Shown piece after piece: positions 18,804 to 27,426 of a DNA stretch of 64,000 nucleotides. The DNA comes from JAAFIP01 sp043778205 (GTDB taxonomy: Bacteria; Pseudomonadota; Gammaproteobacteria; Burkholderiales; Burkholderiaceae_C). The notes under the pieces were generated by a model that did not search any database, had not been told where the DNA came from, and saw only the letters and a program-made list of their open reading frames with translations. The DNA is taken from contig JAYWGO010000091.1 of assembly GCA_043778205.1 (NCBI GenBank), positions 1 to 64,000 on the forward strand, given 5' to 3'. A program made the position numbers and the translations under genes. How positions within the stretch are numbered: position 1 is the first letter of the stretch; every line of letters starts with the position of its first letter.

Positions 18804-20000
18804 TTAGCGCGACATGGGTGAAAAGCTTGACTTGCCACTGGCACCAAAGTTGGTTTCTTGGAACCCGCGTGCAACGGTGCGGTCGTGCTTGGCCAACACG
18901 GCAATCAAGTCACGCTCGTTCAGCGGCTTGGTCAGGTAGGCATCGCAGCCCGCCAGTGTGCCGCGAATTTTGTCAATCGTGCCGCCGCGGCTGGTGAGCA
19001 TCACCACCACGGGCGGTTTGCCCTCTGGGTACTTGCGCTGCTTGATGCCGCGGCAGGTTTGGTAGCCGTCCAGGCCTTCCATCATCACGTCTAAAAATAC
19101 AAACTTGTAGGCGCGCTGGCCCAGTCGGCCCAAGGCTTCTTCGCCAGAGTTGACCAAATCGGTACGAAAACCAAAGCGGGTTAAGCGGTTGCGCATGAAT
19201 TTAAGCGCAATGTCGCTGTCATCTACCACCAAAATATGGTCGACGTTGGGCTCATCGTCCAGGGCTATCGGCCGGGTGCTGCCAACCAAGCCCAGTGCAT
19301 CGTCTCGGCTGGCGGAAAAGTCGCCCGCCCCTCTGCGCACGTCACCTCTGCGCGAACGGCCTGCATCTGCGGGGGCTGCGGCAGGCACTGCGCTGGGCGC
19401 TGTGGGGGCAGGTGCAGCACCCGGTGTTGCGAAAGCCCTGACAGCGGGTGCGGGTGAAGAAGCTGCGGCTGCCGCAGGTGTGAATGCACGAACAGCAGGT
19501 GCCGCAACAGGCGCAGCACGCACTGGTGCTGGGGCCGACGGTGCAGACGCAGCAATGGGCATAAAGCCTGAAGGCGGCTGGGTTGGCGCGAAACCGGAGG
19601 CTGCGCTTGGAGTGGCGCTGGCAGGGCTGAGAGGTTTTGTGGGTGCGGCGGCGCTGGCTGTGGGCACACTGGTGGCTTGCGCCTGTGGTGCCGTGCCATT
19701 TAAAAGCTGCTCTACCGTGGTGAGCACCTTCATCAGGTTCAGGGGCCGCTTTTGGTTGGACCAACCGGTGCCGCCGTCGGTAGCGCCGATTAACATGACA
19801 TGCTGGCTGGGCTTGTTGGCAACGGCTGCGCGCAGCGTTGCCGGGTCGTCCGCGTTGACGACTGCCAAGTTAGCTTCGCTCGCATCGGCCACCAGCAAAT
19901 AGCCCGGTGGTCTGCGGGCTGCCAGCCTGAAGAACGATTCAAACGTAGAACGCTCGAAAGAGGAGAAACCAACCAATGCAATTTTGTGAGGACTACTCAT
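18804..20000 (-). CDS. Response regulator with extra N-terminal domain (PilG-like)
   Basis: A 398-aa protein with a C-terminal receiver domain (ILVVDDSDIALKFM, phospho-Asp in FVFLDVMMEG, switch in VMLTSRG, Lys in YLTKPL). The receiver is preceded by a long Ala/Pro/Val-rich linker (about 105-235) and an N-terminal alpha/beta domain (IALVGFSSFERSTFESFF) of about 95 residues that I do not recognise; it may be a degenerate receiver. I start it at 20000 because AAAGGTG precedes that ATG. The receiver resembles PilG, the regulator acting on PilB in the Chp system. It is the first gene of the cluster. Confidence 0.8.
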   Translation of the reverse strand: MSSPHKIALVGFSSFERSTFESFFRLAARRPPGYLLVADASEANLAVVNADDPATLRAAVANKPSQHVMLIGATDGGTGWSNQKRPLNLMKVLTTVEQLLNGTAPQAQATSVPTASAAAPTKPLSPASATPSAASGFAPTQPPSGFMPIAASAPSAPAPVRAAPVAAPAVRAFTPAAAAASSPAPAVRAFATPGAAPAPTAPSAVPAAAPADAGRSRRGDVRRGAGDFSASRDDALGLVGSTRPIALDDEPNVDHILVVDDSDIALKFMRNRLTRFGFRTDLVNSGEEALGRLGQRAYKFVFLDVMMEGLDGYQTCRGIKQRKYPEGKPPVVVMLTSRGGTIDKIRGTLAGCDAYLTKPLNERDLIAVLAKHDRTVARGFQETNFGASGKSSFSPMSR

Positions 20001-20275
20001 CGCGCACCTTTGCAGCCATTGTAAAAACACCAGGCGCGGCTGCTACTGCTGCACCATACGGCAGCCTGTTGTTTACTAAAGAATTAATCTTGATCATTTT
20101 GCTTTGCTATTCTAAGCAATCCATGGGCCCCAAGCAAACTATGTGGCGTGCAAGCGCGGAGTTTGTAGCGAGAAATGCGCATTTGTGCCACATACTTATC
20201 AAAAACAATGATTTTATGCCACCCTGCAGCTAAGCCGCCTTGTGCAGGCACCGCCGGTTTGCGCTAGGATGCGCC

Positions 20276-20761
20276 ATGACTTCATCCATTTACGATTTTG
20301 ACGCGCTCGACACTGCCGGGCGCAAGGTGGCTTTAAAAAGCTTTCGTGGCAAAGCCATGCTGATTGTGAACACGGCCAGTGCCTGCGGATTTACGCCGCA
20401 ATTTGCCGGGTTAGAGGATTTGCACAAAACCTATGGCAAAAAAGGCCTGGTGGTGCTGGGGTTTCCGTGCAACCAGTTTGGCAACCAAGACCCTGGCAGC
20501 GATGCCGATATTTCCAGCTTTTGCCAGCTCAACTATGGGGTGAGCTTTTCGATGATGGCGAAGGTGGATGTGAATGGCCCCCAAGCCACGCCCTTGTTCC
20601 AGTGGCTTAGCGCAGAGGCACCGGGGCTGCTAGGCAGCAAGTCGATCAAGTGGAACTTTACGAAATTTTTAGTGGACAAGGACGGGCAGGTTATCAAGCG
20701 GTACGCACCGCAGGACGCACCCGCCTCAATTGCCAAGGATATTGAGGCAGCTTTGGCTTAA
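20276..20761 (+). CDS. Glutathione peroxidase family protein
   Basis: A 161-aa thiol peroxidase of the BsaA/BtuE type that reduces hydroperoxides with thioredoxin or glutathione. The catalytic Cys is in NTASACGFTPQF, the Gln in GLVVLGFPCNQFG and the Trp/Asn in KWNFTKFLVD. The ATG at 20276 is preceded by AGGA at 20266-20269 and gives a normal family N-terminus (SSIYDFDALD). It is divergent from the Chp cluster, with 275 bp between starts that must hold both promoters. I could not assign promoter boxes with confidence. Confidence 0.92.
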   Translation: MTSSIYDFDALDTAGRKVALKSFRGKAMLIVNTASACGFTPQFAGLEDLHKTYGKKGLVVLGFPCNQFGNQDPGSDADISSFCQLNYGVSFSMMAKVDVNGPQATPLFQWLSAEAPGLLGSKSIKWNFTKFLVDKDGQVIKRYAPQDAPASIAKDIEAALA

Positions 20762-20805
20762 AGGGTCTTAAGCTAGGTAGGCTTTAAAAGCAATTAAGTG
20801 CTACC

Positions 20806-20848
20806 GCCCAAGGAAATACTAGGTTTATAGCTATTAAATGCCTAGCAA
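20806..20848 (+). repeat. Degenerate dispersed repeat copy
   Basis: CGCCCAAGGAAATACT matches the repeat core, but the following part diverges and lacks the GCTGC/GCAGC stem; only TATAGCTATT recalls the second stem. It lies in the 126-bp gap between the convergent peroxidase and pelG genes. Confidence 0.45.
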
Positions 20849-20887
20849 TTGCATTTGTTATGCGTATGCCCTACTCCACCGCCAAGC

Positions 20888-22258
20888 TCACTGCAGCATG
20901 AACGTTTCATACTCTAGGCGTGACAGTTTGCGCTCTAGCATGACCAGCGATGTGACCAAGGTCATGAGCAAGGCCAGCGCAAAACCATAGCCATAAAATG
21001 CTGCGCCCATGTACAAGGTGGCAATGGTAAAACCAATATTGAGCACCGACAACATGCCCACCAGCACCAAGACAATAAAGCGCTTGTCGAGGTAGAAAAA
21101 CACATTCATCATCGCCAACAGCGCCACCTGCAAACTGGCGGCCACTGCGTCGACATAAAACAGCGGTAAGTACAGCTGGCTGATTTGTAGCTTGTCAAAA
21201 ATAGTTGGCGCAAACACCACCATGATCAGCACCGACAGGGTTTGCACCTTGATAATCTCAAACAAACCTTGGCGAATCGCGTCCACCATGCCGTCGCGCA
21301 TCTCGGCAATCTCTTGCAGGCTGCCGCCTTTGCGCACAGCCCCAAAGAATTTGTCGTACCACTCCACAAAATCGGTCTCAAAGCGCACTAAAAACACCGC
21401 CATGCCGGGAATGATGGTGAGGTAAGCCAAGAACACTGGCAGGTCGTAGATCACGCTGGCGCGCAACGGGCCTATAACAGCGACGCTGGTGGCGGGGTAG
21501 ATCCAAAAGACCATTTTGTCGGCCCAAATGCCAAAGTTAAACAGGGCACCCACCCAAATCAGCGTAGGGTACATCGCGCCGGGTTTAAAGCATTCAAAGC
21601 CAATCATGCGCGGCGCAGGAAAGCTGCGGATGACGATAAACATCATGCCCACCAGCATCAAAAACTGGCCACCAATATAGCCCGCCAACAAACCCTCTAG
21701 CCCCCAAGGACGCAGGGCAAAAGCCAGCATGACGCTGAGCGTGTAGCCAAAGCCAAACAGCGCCACTATGGTTTTGTAGAACTTTAGCCCGCTCATGAAA
21801 ATGGTGGCCACCCACACCAGCGACATAGTGACAAAGCCGCCGCACATGAGGGCGCGGTAAAGGATAGATTCGTGTCTAAACACCGTGAATGCCAGCACCA
21901 ATGCAAACACGCCGCCCACGGTGTTGGTGACCAGCATGACACCGGCAAAGTTGGGCAAAATCACGTCGCGGTTCAACTCAAACAGGCGGTCGCTGACCCA
22001 GCGGGTAAAGCCAAGTTGGATAAAACCCGTGCCGATCAGCGAGGTCATGATGAGGTAGGTGACGCTGACCTGGAACTGGGTAATCAGCACATCGGGCACC
22101 ACCACGTTGAGCGAGATGATGCCAATGGCCACCAAGCCCAAGATGGACAGCACCCACGGGCCCGAGCTGATCAGCCCGGCGTAGGCGTAGGCCTGCACCA
22201 GGCCAATGTAGCTGTCGCGTTTTAGCAGTTTGCGCAGCTCGAACCCTATGCCGGCCAT
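20888..22258 (-). CDS. pelG: Pel exopolysaccharide inner-membrane transporter PelG
   Basis: A 456-aa polytopic membrane protein of the polysaccharide transporter/MOP group, with about twelve hydrophobic segments. In P. aeruginosa PelG works with PelD, PelE and PelF to make and export Pel across the inner membrane. The N-terminus MAGIGFELRKLLKRD is characteristic, and AAAGG precedes this ATG, so I place the start at 22258; the upstream in-frame extension to 22396 is intergenic and overlaps a repeat copy. It is the last gene of the pel operon, 187 bp after pelF, an unusually large gap for this operon. Confidence 0.92.
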   Translation of the reverse strand: MAGIGFELRKLLKRDSYIGLVQAYAYAGLISSGPWVLSILGLVAIGIISLNVVVPDVLITQFQVSVTYLIMTSLIGTGFIQLGFTRWVSDRLFELNRDVILPNFAGVMLVTNTVGGVFALVLAFTVFRHESILYRALMCGGFVTMSLVWVATIFMSGLKFYKTIVALFGFGYTLSVMLAFALRPWGLEGLLAGYIGGQFLMLVGMMFIVIRSFPAPRMIGFECFKPGAMYPTLIWVGALFNFGIWADKMVFWIYPATSVAVIGPLRASVIYDLPVFLAYLTIIPGMAVFLVRFETDFVEWYDKFFGAVRKGGSLQEIAEMRDGMVDAIRQGLFEIIKVQTLSVLIMVVFAPTIFDKLQISQLYLPLFYVDAVAASLQVALLAMMNVFFYLDKRFIVLVLVGMLSVLNIGFTIATLYMGAAFYGYGFALALLMTLVTSLVMLERKLSRLEYETFMLQ

Positions 22259-22380
22259 GCGGGGCCTTTCTGCGCTGGCTTTAGTAGCTTTGGGCGAGAT
22301 TGCGGTTGGCGTACACCCAACTGTGCACACGAGACCAAGCCGGATAACCACCGCCGAAAAGCCCGTTTTTTCAAGCCATT

Positions 22381-22433
22381 TAACCCTCTGACCCAAGGAA
22401 ATGCTGCACGAGCAGCTATGTATTTAATAGTAG
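22381..22433 (+). repeat. Dispersed hairpin repeat, copy 5
   Basis: A copy with GCTGC-ACGA-GCAGC (the loop differs by one base) lies in the 187-bp gap between pelF and pelG, in the opposite orientation to transcription. It explains part of this atypical spacing and could form hairpins in the pel mRNA before pelG. Confidence 0.85.
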
Positions 22434-22445
22434 CAACGCAGCACA

Positions 22446-24017
22446 TCACACCGGTGCCCAGCGTGTAAATTCGGGCACGTCGGCGCGCTCACCGGCCAGG
22501 GCGCGGCGGTACACCTCGCCGTAGCGGGCGAACATGTGCGGATGGGTGTAGTACTGGTTCACGCGCTTCACTCCTGCCTCGGACGCAGCCTGCCACTTGG
22601 CATCGTCGGTAAAAAACCCAATGATCGACTCGGCCAGCAGCTGCGGGTCGGCAATGCCCACCACCTCGCCCGAGGCACCCAGGGCGGCGTCTTCTTCGCC
22701 CAGGCCGTAGATCAGCTGGCGGCACGAACCTACGTCGGTGCTCACGCCGGGCACGCCCGCTGCGTAGCCCTCTAGCAGCACCAGCGGCAGTGCCTCGCTG
22801 ATGGACGACAGCACCACCAGCCCCACTTTGGGCAGCAGCTCGGTGAGCTTTTGAAAGCCCAAAAACTTCACGTTATTCTCTAGCCCCAGGCTTTTGGTCA
22901 GGTCGTGGCATTCTTTGGCATAGGCCGGGCTTTCGTCTTCGGGCCCGGCAATCCAGGCCTCGGCTTCGGGCAGGCGGTTGGCCACCACGCGCATGGCGCG
23001 GATGTAGGTTTTGATGTCTTTGATGGGCACCACGCGGCCGATCAGGCAGCACACTTTGGGAATGCTGGCCGGGCGCAGGGCACGCAGCTCGCCAAAGCGC
23101 ACCACGTCAATGCCGTTGGGAATATTGAAGGTGCGGGCTTCGTTGGCACCGTCTTGTATTTGGCGCAGGCGGTTGGCCTCATACAGGGCAATGATTTGGT
23201 CGCTCGCGTCGTAGCACATGCGGCCCAGCGCCTCAAAAAAACGAATCCAGGCTTGGCGAAAATACCCGGCCTCGGTCGCATCCCGCTGCAGGGTGTTGCG
23301 GTTATCCGCAATCCACTGGGCGGCGTACAGGTCGATGCGGCGCTCTTTGGTGTAGATACCGTGCTCGCTCAAAATCAGCGGCTTTTGGTAGCGGCGCTTA
23401 AGCAGCGCACCCAGAAAGCCTGCGTAGCCGGTGGACACGCTGTGGTAGCACTTGCAAGGAATCAGGGTTTCCACAATTTTGCTGAGTGTCCAAATGGGGG
23501 TGTGCATGGTGCGCACGGTCCAAAAATAGTCGACAAAGCTGGGGTCGGTGCACCGCTCTTGGTACATGCGGGTGATGTAGTTCCAGCTTTCTTCGCTGTA
23601 CAAAAACTCGCTGCGGTTCATGCGGCCTTGCAGCTGGGCTACCGAGGTCTCTAGCGCTTTGGCACCCATCTCGGCGTTGTCTACCGGGGCGCGAAAATAG
23701 GTGTGCAGGTCTTCGCTGACCTTGAACATGCCCTTGTCGCCCTTGAGCGGTGTAACAGGCGGGCGACCCTCGGTGCCGTACAAAAAATGGGCCTCAAAAT
23801 GCACCACGTTGTCAGGCAGTTTGAACTTGGGCACGCCGTAGTCTTCGCGGCGCGAGCCTAAAAAAACAATCGCAAACTTAAGGTGCGGAAAGCCATTGAT
23901 GATTTGGTTAACCCAGCTGGACACGCCGCCTGCGACATACGGAAAGGTGCCTTCTAGCAGCAAGGCCACGTCGGCCTCGGGGGCGGTGCGCTGCAGGTCT
24001 TTGTCAAGGTCGCTCAT
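22446..24017 (-). CDS. pelF: Pel polysaccharide glycosyltransferase PelF
   Basis: A 523-aa soluble GT4-family glycosyltransferase that polymerises Pel (GalNAc/GlcNAc polymer) in the cytoplasm. The PelF-specific N-terminal signature is DVALLLEGTFPYVAGGVSSW; the GT-B donor-side motifs are VCCLIGRVVPIKDIKT, then WIAGPEDE, and the E-x7-E region SEALPLVLLEG. UDP-GlcNAc is the usual donor for the family. The gene is part of the minus-strand pel operon, 51 bp after pelE. Confidence 0.94.
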   Translation of the reverse strand: MSDLDKDLQRTAPEADVALLLEGTFPYVAGGVSSWVNQIINGFPHLKFAIVFLGSRREDYGVPKFKLPDNVVHFEAHFLYGTEGRPPVTPLKGDKGMFKVSEDLHTYFRAPVDNAEMGAKALETSVAQLQGRMNRSEFLYSEESWNYITRMYQERCTDPSFVDYFWTVRTMHTPIWTLSKIVETLIPCKCYHSVSTGYAGFLGALLKRRYQKPLILSEHGIYTKERRIDLYAAQWIADNRNTLQRDATEAGYFRQAWIRFFEALGRMCYDASDQIIALYEANRLRQIQDGANEARTFNIPNGIDVVRFGELRALRPASIPKVCCLIGRVVPIKDIKTYIRAMRVVANRLPEAEAWIAGPEDESPAYAKECHDLTKSLGLENNVKFLGFQKLTELLPKVGLVVLSSISEALPLVLLEGYAAGVPGVSTDVGSCRQLIYGLGEEDAALGASGEVVGIADPQLLAESIIGFFTDDAKWQAASEAGVKRVNQYYTHPHMFARYGEVYRRALAGERADVPEFTRWAPV

Positions 24018-24068
24018 GGTGTAAACGGTAGTTGCGGGTGCGTCATGGGGTGGTCACTGCAACAGCCA

Positions 24069-25133
24069 TCATAGTTGCACGTCCACCGACTTGCCGGTCC
24101 AGTAGCGCACGCACTGGCGCACCGCGTGGCTTAGGTGGCCCGCGCGGCCTGCGCGGCGCATCCAGGTTTGGGTTTTTGGGTAGTCGCCGTTGGCAAAGGC
24201 CAGCTGGGCCAGGGCGGGCAGCACGGCAGAGTCGGGGGTGCCGGCCTTGCGTGCCAGCAGCAGGGTGCGCTGGGCGGCAGGCAGGTCGCCTAGCGCGATC
24301 AAAATATGGCTGTACAGCATCCACACCCCAGCCAAGCGCGCGTCCAGCGGCAGGGCGGCCTCGCACTGGGCCTTGGCCTGCTCTAGCGAGAAGGTGCGCA
24401 AATCGCCGCGCGCCAGGCCCGAGTCCACCTGCTCCCAGTACAGCTCGGCCAGCTTGCGCCGGGCGTTGATTTGCTTGAGCTTGTGCTCTTCGCTGCGGCC
24501 CGCTTGCGCTGCATCGCCAGCGTCTAGCAGCGCTTTTTCTAGCTGGGCCTGGGCAGTTTGCAAGCGGGTGGTAATGTCTTTCTCCCACGCGTCCATCATG
24601 CTGTAGGCCAGCAGGCGGATGTCCTCTGACGGGTCGGCCAGCAGGCCTTGGAGTAAGGGGATAGCCACCTTGGGGCGCATGCTTTGCAGGGCAATCAGCA
24701 CGCGCAGCTTGGTCTCTACATGCTGGGTGGGGTCGCGCAATATGCGCCTGGCGTAGCCTGCGCGCACGTCGCTTTGTTCGCGCTTTTCTTTTTCGTTGGC
24801 ATAAAACTTAGGCTCTTCAATCTCGGCATAGCGTTCAGCACGCACCACGCTGGGAAAGCGCTGCGCCACGTGCAGCACCACCACCATGCCCACAACTCCT
24901 AAAAACGGAATGAAAAAGTCAAAACTAAACAGCAAGGCCAGCACCGCCCAGCGGGGAGTTTTAAGGTGGCCGGGCAGCAACATCCAGGCCAGCAAGGTGA
25001 CGATGGCCGAGGCCACGCTGTGCAGCGCAAAATAGCCCAGCAGCTTGACCTCGCTGGTGCTGCCGTCCAGCAGGGACAGCGATGCCAGCTCGGTGGCCAC
25101 GGCCACCAGGGTGTATTTGGACAGCAGCATCAT
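24069..25133 (-). CDS. pelE: Pel biosynthesis protein PelE
   Basis: A 354-aa inner-membrane protein of the Pel synthase complex. Two hydrophobic segments near the N-terminus (about 28-60 and 68-88) precede a helical, TPR-like cytoplasmic domain (PLLQGLLADPSEDIRLLAYS, then LDARLAGVWMLYSHILIALG). It matches the PelE layout known from P. aeruginosa. Its ATG overlaps the pelD stop by 4 bp, so translation is probably coupled. Confidence 0.88.
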   Translation of the reverse strand: MMLLSKYTLVAVATELASLSLLDGSTSEVKLLGYFALHSVASAIVTLLAWMLLPGHLKTPRWAVLALLFSFDFFIPFLGVVGMVVVLHVAQRFPSVVRAERYAEIEEPKFYANEKEKREQSDVRAGYARRILRDPTQHVETKLRVLIALQSMRPKVAIPLLQGLLADPSEDIRLLAYSMMDAWEKDITTRLQTAQAQLEKALLDAGDAAQAGRSEEHKLKQINARRKLAELYWEQVDSGLARGDLRTFSLEQAKAQCEAALPLDARLAGVWMLYSHILIALGDLPAAQRTLLLARKAGTPDSAVLPALAQLAFANGDYPKTQTWMRRAGRAGHLSHAVRQCVRYWTGKSVDVQL

Positions 25134-26731
25134 GGTGCTTGCACCAGCCGTTTAAGGCTGTCCCAGGCAGCGTCGTCACCCAAGGCAATGTCCACCTTGG
25201 TCAGCGCGCCGCCCTCGATCACGCCGGCATACCCTCGGGCCAGGGCTTTTTCGATGCGCACCTGCTGCGCCTTGACCTTGGCTATGTCCACAAACTGCAG
25301 CAGGCTCACCAGGGCCAAGCCGTGCGGTGTGCGCAGCATCCAGCACATCTCGCCGCCAATGTGCTCTTGGCGCACCTGCTCTAGCACCGGCAGGGCTTCT
25401 GGCGCACTGCAGCGCCACACCACACACCAGCTTTGCAGGCCAAAGTCCAGGTGCAGGCGCTGCAGCCAGGCAAACTCGTGGCGCAGCTCCAGCGGCGACT
25501 CGGGCCAACGGTCGCTGTAGGGCAGGGCCAGCTTGGACAAGCGCAAAAACTCGGTGTACGACTGCAGCAGCACCCAAATATTGCGCAGGTTGTCGGGGTT
25601 CAGCGCCATAAAGGGCATGCGGTTCACGGTCAACAGGCCAATGGTGTCGCCTTTGGCATTGGTCACCGGGGCCACCAGCAGCAGGGCTGACTTGCGGGTG
25701 CTGTCTACCAGGTGCTCTTGCAGGTGCACCGATTGACCGGTCTCTATGGCGCGCACCAGCATCGGGTCGTACAGGTCGGGGGTGTCGGGGCTGCCAATGT
25801 CGGCGCGTTTTTGAATGGCGGGTTTGGGGCCGTCGATGTACTCGTAAAACGCGCCCGCTTCGATTTGGCAAAACTGGGCTAAAAACTGCAGCATGGCGCG
25901 CGAACCGGGCAAGCGGTCGTTGCCAGTGGCGGTCTCGGGCGTGAGCTTGCCGCGCAGCTCCATCAGCGCGTCGCGCAGGGTGCCGGGGCGGTCTACCAGC
26001 TCGTATTCCAGCTCGTCGTGGGACAGCTTGAGCAAATACAGGCGGCGCGTGAGGCGTTCAATTTTGTCGTCCAGGTACTGGCTGGCCTCCCGAAAGCGGG
26101 CCATGCGCGCACCCCACAGGCTGCCAAACTCACCCGCCACCATGGCCATGATGGCGCCGCCTAGAAAATACAGCCGAGGGAAGGTGGGCAGCGGTGCCAG
26201 CACATACCACGTGGCCAACAGCACCAGCGTGGCCACGGCACCCGCTAACGCGCCGTAGCGCAGGGCGATCAGCCAGACCCCAATCCACGGCCAGGGGAAG
26301 CCTTCGTTGATGTAAAACGGGTTCTCGGTATTGCTGACCCAGCCAATATAGACAAAAAACAGCGGCCACAGCACCACCTCGGCCGCGCGCACCAGCACGC
26401 CGGGGCGGCTGCGCAGCCACTTGCCGGTGGCCCAGCGCAGCGCCAAGCCCAGGCGCGCCACATAGCCCCACATGACGCGCACAAACATCCAGCCCGCCAC
26501 CAGCGGGCGCTGGTACCAGGGCAGGCGTGCCCAGCCCGGCGGCAGCTTGGGTTTGGTACTGAGCCCGGCCAGCTCGCTGGCCGAGAAGCTACCGGTCTCT
26601 TCAGCTTTGAACACCGCTTGCTCGCCGCTGGCTTGGGCAGCGGCATCTTCCATGCGCTCTTGCGGCGTGCGCAACGTGCCGTTCACGCTGGCTTGCAAAG
26701 GCTCGTAAGCGGGACGGTCGCGGTCTGGCAT
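25130..26731 (-). CDS. pelD: Pel c-di-GMP receptor-type protein PelD
   Basis: A 533-aa inner-membrane regulator of Pel synthesis. Four hydrophobic segments lie between about 105 and 215, then a coiled-coil linker, a GAF domain (about 265-400, LQFLAQFCQIEAGAFYEY) and a degenerate GGDEF-like C-terminal domain. In P. aeruginosa the domain binds c-di-GMP through an RxxD inhibitory site. Here the GGDEF-equivalent position reads GGEM (459-462), and I find no RxxD anywhere in the C-terminal half. Either it binds through other residues or c-di-GMP control is changed. The N-terminal cytoplasmic stretch of about 80 residues is longer than in Pseudomonas. Confidence 0.88.
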   Translation of the reverse strand: MPDRDRPAYEPLQASVNGTLRTPQERMEDAAAQASGEQAVFKAEETGSFSASELAGLSTKPKLPPGWARLPWYQRPLVAGWMFVRVMWGYVARLGLALRWATGKWLRSRPGVLVRAAEVVLWPLFFVYIGWVSNTENPFYINEGFPWPWIGVWLIALRYGALAGAVATLVLLATWYVLAPLPTFPRLYFLGGAIMAMVAGEFGSLWGARMARFREASQYLDDKIERLTRRLYLLKLSHDELEYELVDRPGTLRDALMELRGKLTPETATGNDRLPGSRAMLQFLAQFCQIEAGAFYEYIDGPKPAIQKRADIGSPDTPDLYDPMLVRAIETGQSVHLQEHLVDSTRKSALLLVAPVTNAKGDTIGLLTVNRMPFMALNPDNLRNIWVLLQSYTEFLRLSKLALPYSDRWPESPLELRHEFAWLQRLHLDFGLQSWCVVWRCSAPEALPVLEQVRQEHIGGEMCWMLRTPHGLALVSLLQFVDIAKVKAQQVRIEKALARGYAGVIEGGALTKVDIALGDDAAWDSLKRLVQAP

Positions 26732-26773
26732 GGTTTTAAGCTTGCGGTCTGCTGTGCGCTGTGCGCAGTATGT

Positions 26774-27406
26774 TTATTGCGCGGCGGCTGGCGGGGCCAC
26801 GGTCAAAATGCCCGAGACCAGCTCTACGATGAGCTTTTGCGCCACCGCCGACAGCGCTTCGCGGCTCCAGCCGCTTTTGCCGCCCGAGGCGCTGTAGACC
26901 ACTTGGCCGGTGCCCAGGTCTTTAACCTGCAGCACCAAGCCCACGGCGGGCTCGCCGTCCACGCCCACTTTGTAGCGCCACTCGTCAACTGCACCGTACA
27001 CCACAAAGCGGATGTTCTGCGTTTTGGCCCATTTTTCAGCTTCAACCTGGGCCTTGCGTTCGCTGGGCTCAAACAGGGTTTCGGGGTTCAAATTGGGCGG
27101 GTACACCTGCAACTGGCGCAGGCCCCGGTTGCGCAGCGTAGCCTCGGTGATGGACTCGGCGCGCAGGCCGGCCTGGGGCACGTCGGTGTGGTTGGCCAGT
27201 GGCAACAGGGCCACGCTGTCTTTGTCGGTAATAACCAGCGGTGCATAGGCCAGGTTGCCCAGTGTGCTTTGCGTGGCAGCGCAGCCCAGCAGGGCCGCTG
27301 CGCTGGCCAAGCCCAGCACAGTCAATACTATTAATTTAGTAGCTGCTCGTGCAGTATTTCCTTGGGTCAAAGGGCTATTTGACTGTGAAAATAGGTTTAA
27401 TTTCAT
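26774..27406 (-). CDS. pelC: Pel outer-membrane lipoprotein PelC
   Basis: A 210-aa lipoprotein; in P. aeruginosa PelC forms a dodecameric ring on the inner face of the outer membrane and funnels Pel to PelB. I start it at 27406, after GAGGATT; lipobox LLGC gives Cys42. Mature-domain marks include LLPLANHTDVPQAG, ESITEATLRNRGL and a C-terminal helix. Residues 10-23 (NSPLTQGNTARAAT) are encoded by a dispersed repeat copy, in the same frame as in the 3915 lipoprotein. The resulting n-region is unusually long for a lipoprotein signal. The gene lies 20 bp after pelB. Confidence 0.88.
   Translation of the reverse strand: MKLNLFSQSNSPLTQGNTARAATKLIVLTVLGLASAAALLGCAATQSTLGNLAYAPLVITDKDSVALLPLANHTDVPQAGLRAESITEATLRNRGLRQLQVYPPNLNPETLFEPSERKAQVEAEKWAKTQNIRFVVYGAVDEWRYKVGVDGEPAVGLVLQVKDLGTGQVVYSASGGKSGWSREALSAVAQKLIVELVSGILTVAPPAAAQ
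27327..27378 (-). repeat. Dispersed hairpin repeat, copy 6 (coding, pelC)
   Basis: A minus-oriented copy with CTGC-ACGA-GCAG and ACTA/TAGT-type stems. It lies within the pelC signal-peptide region and is read in the same frame as copy 3. Confidence 0.87.
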
Positions 27407-27426
27407 GGTTGAATCCTCATGGCGTT

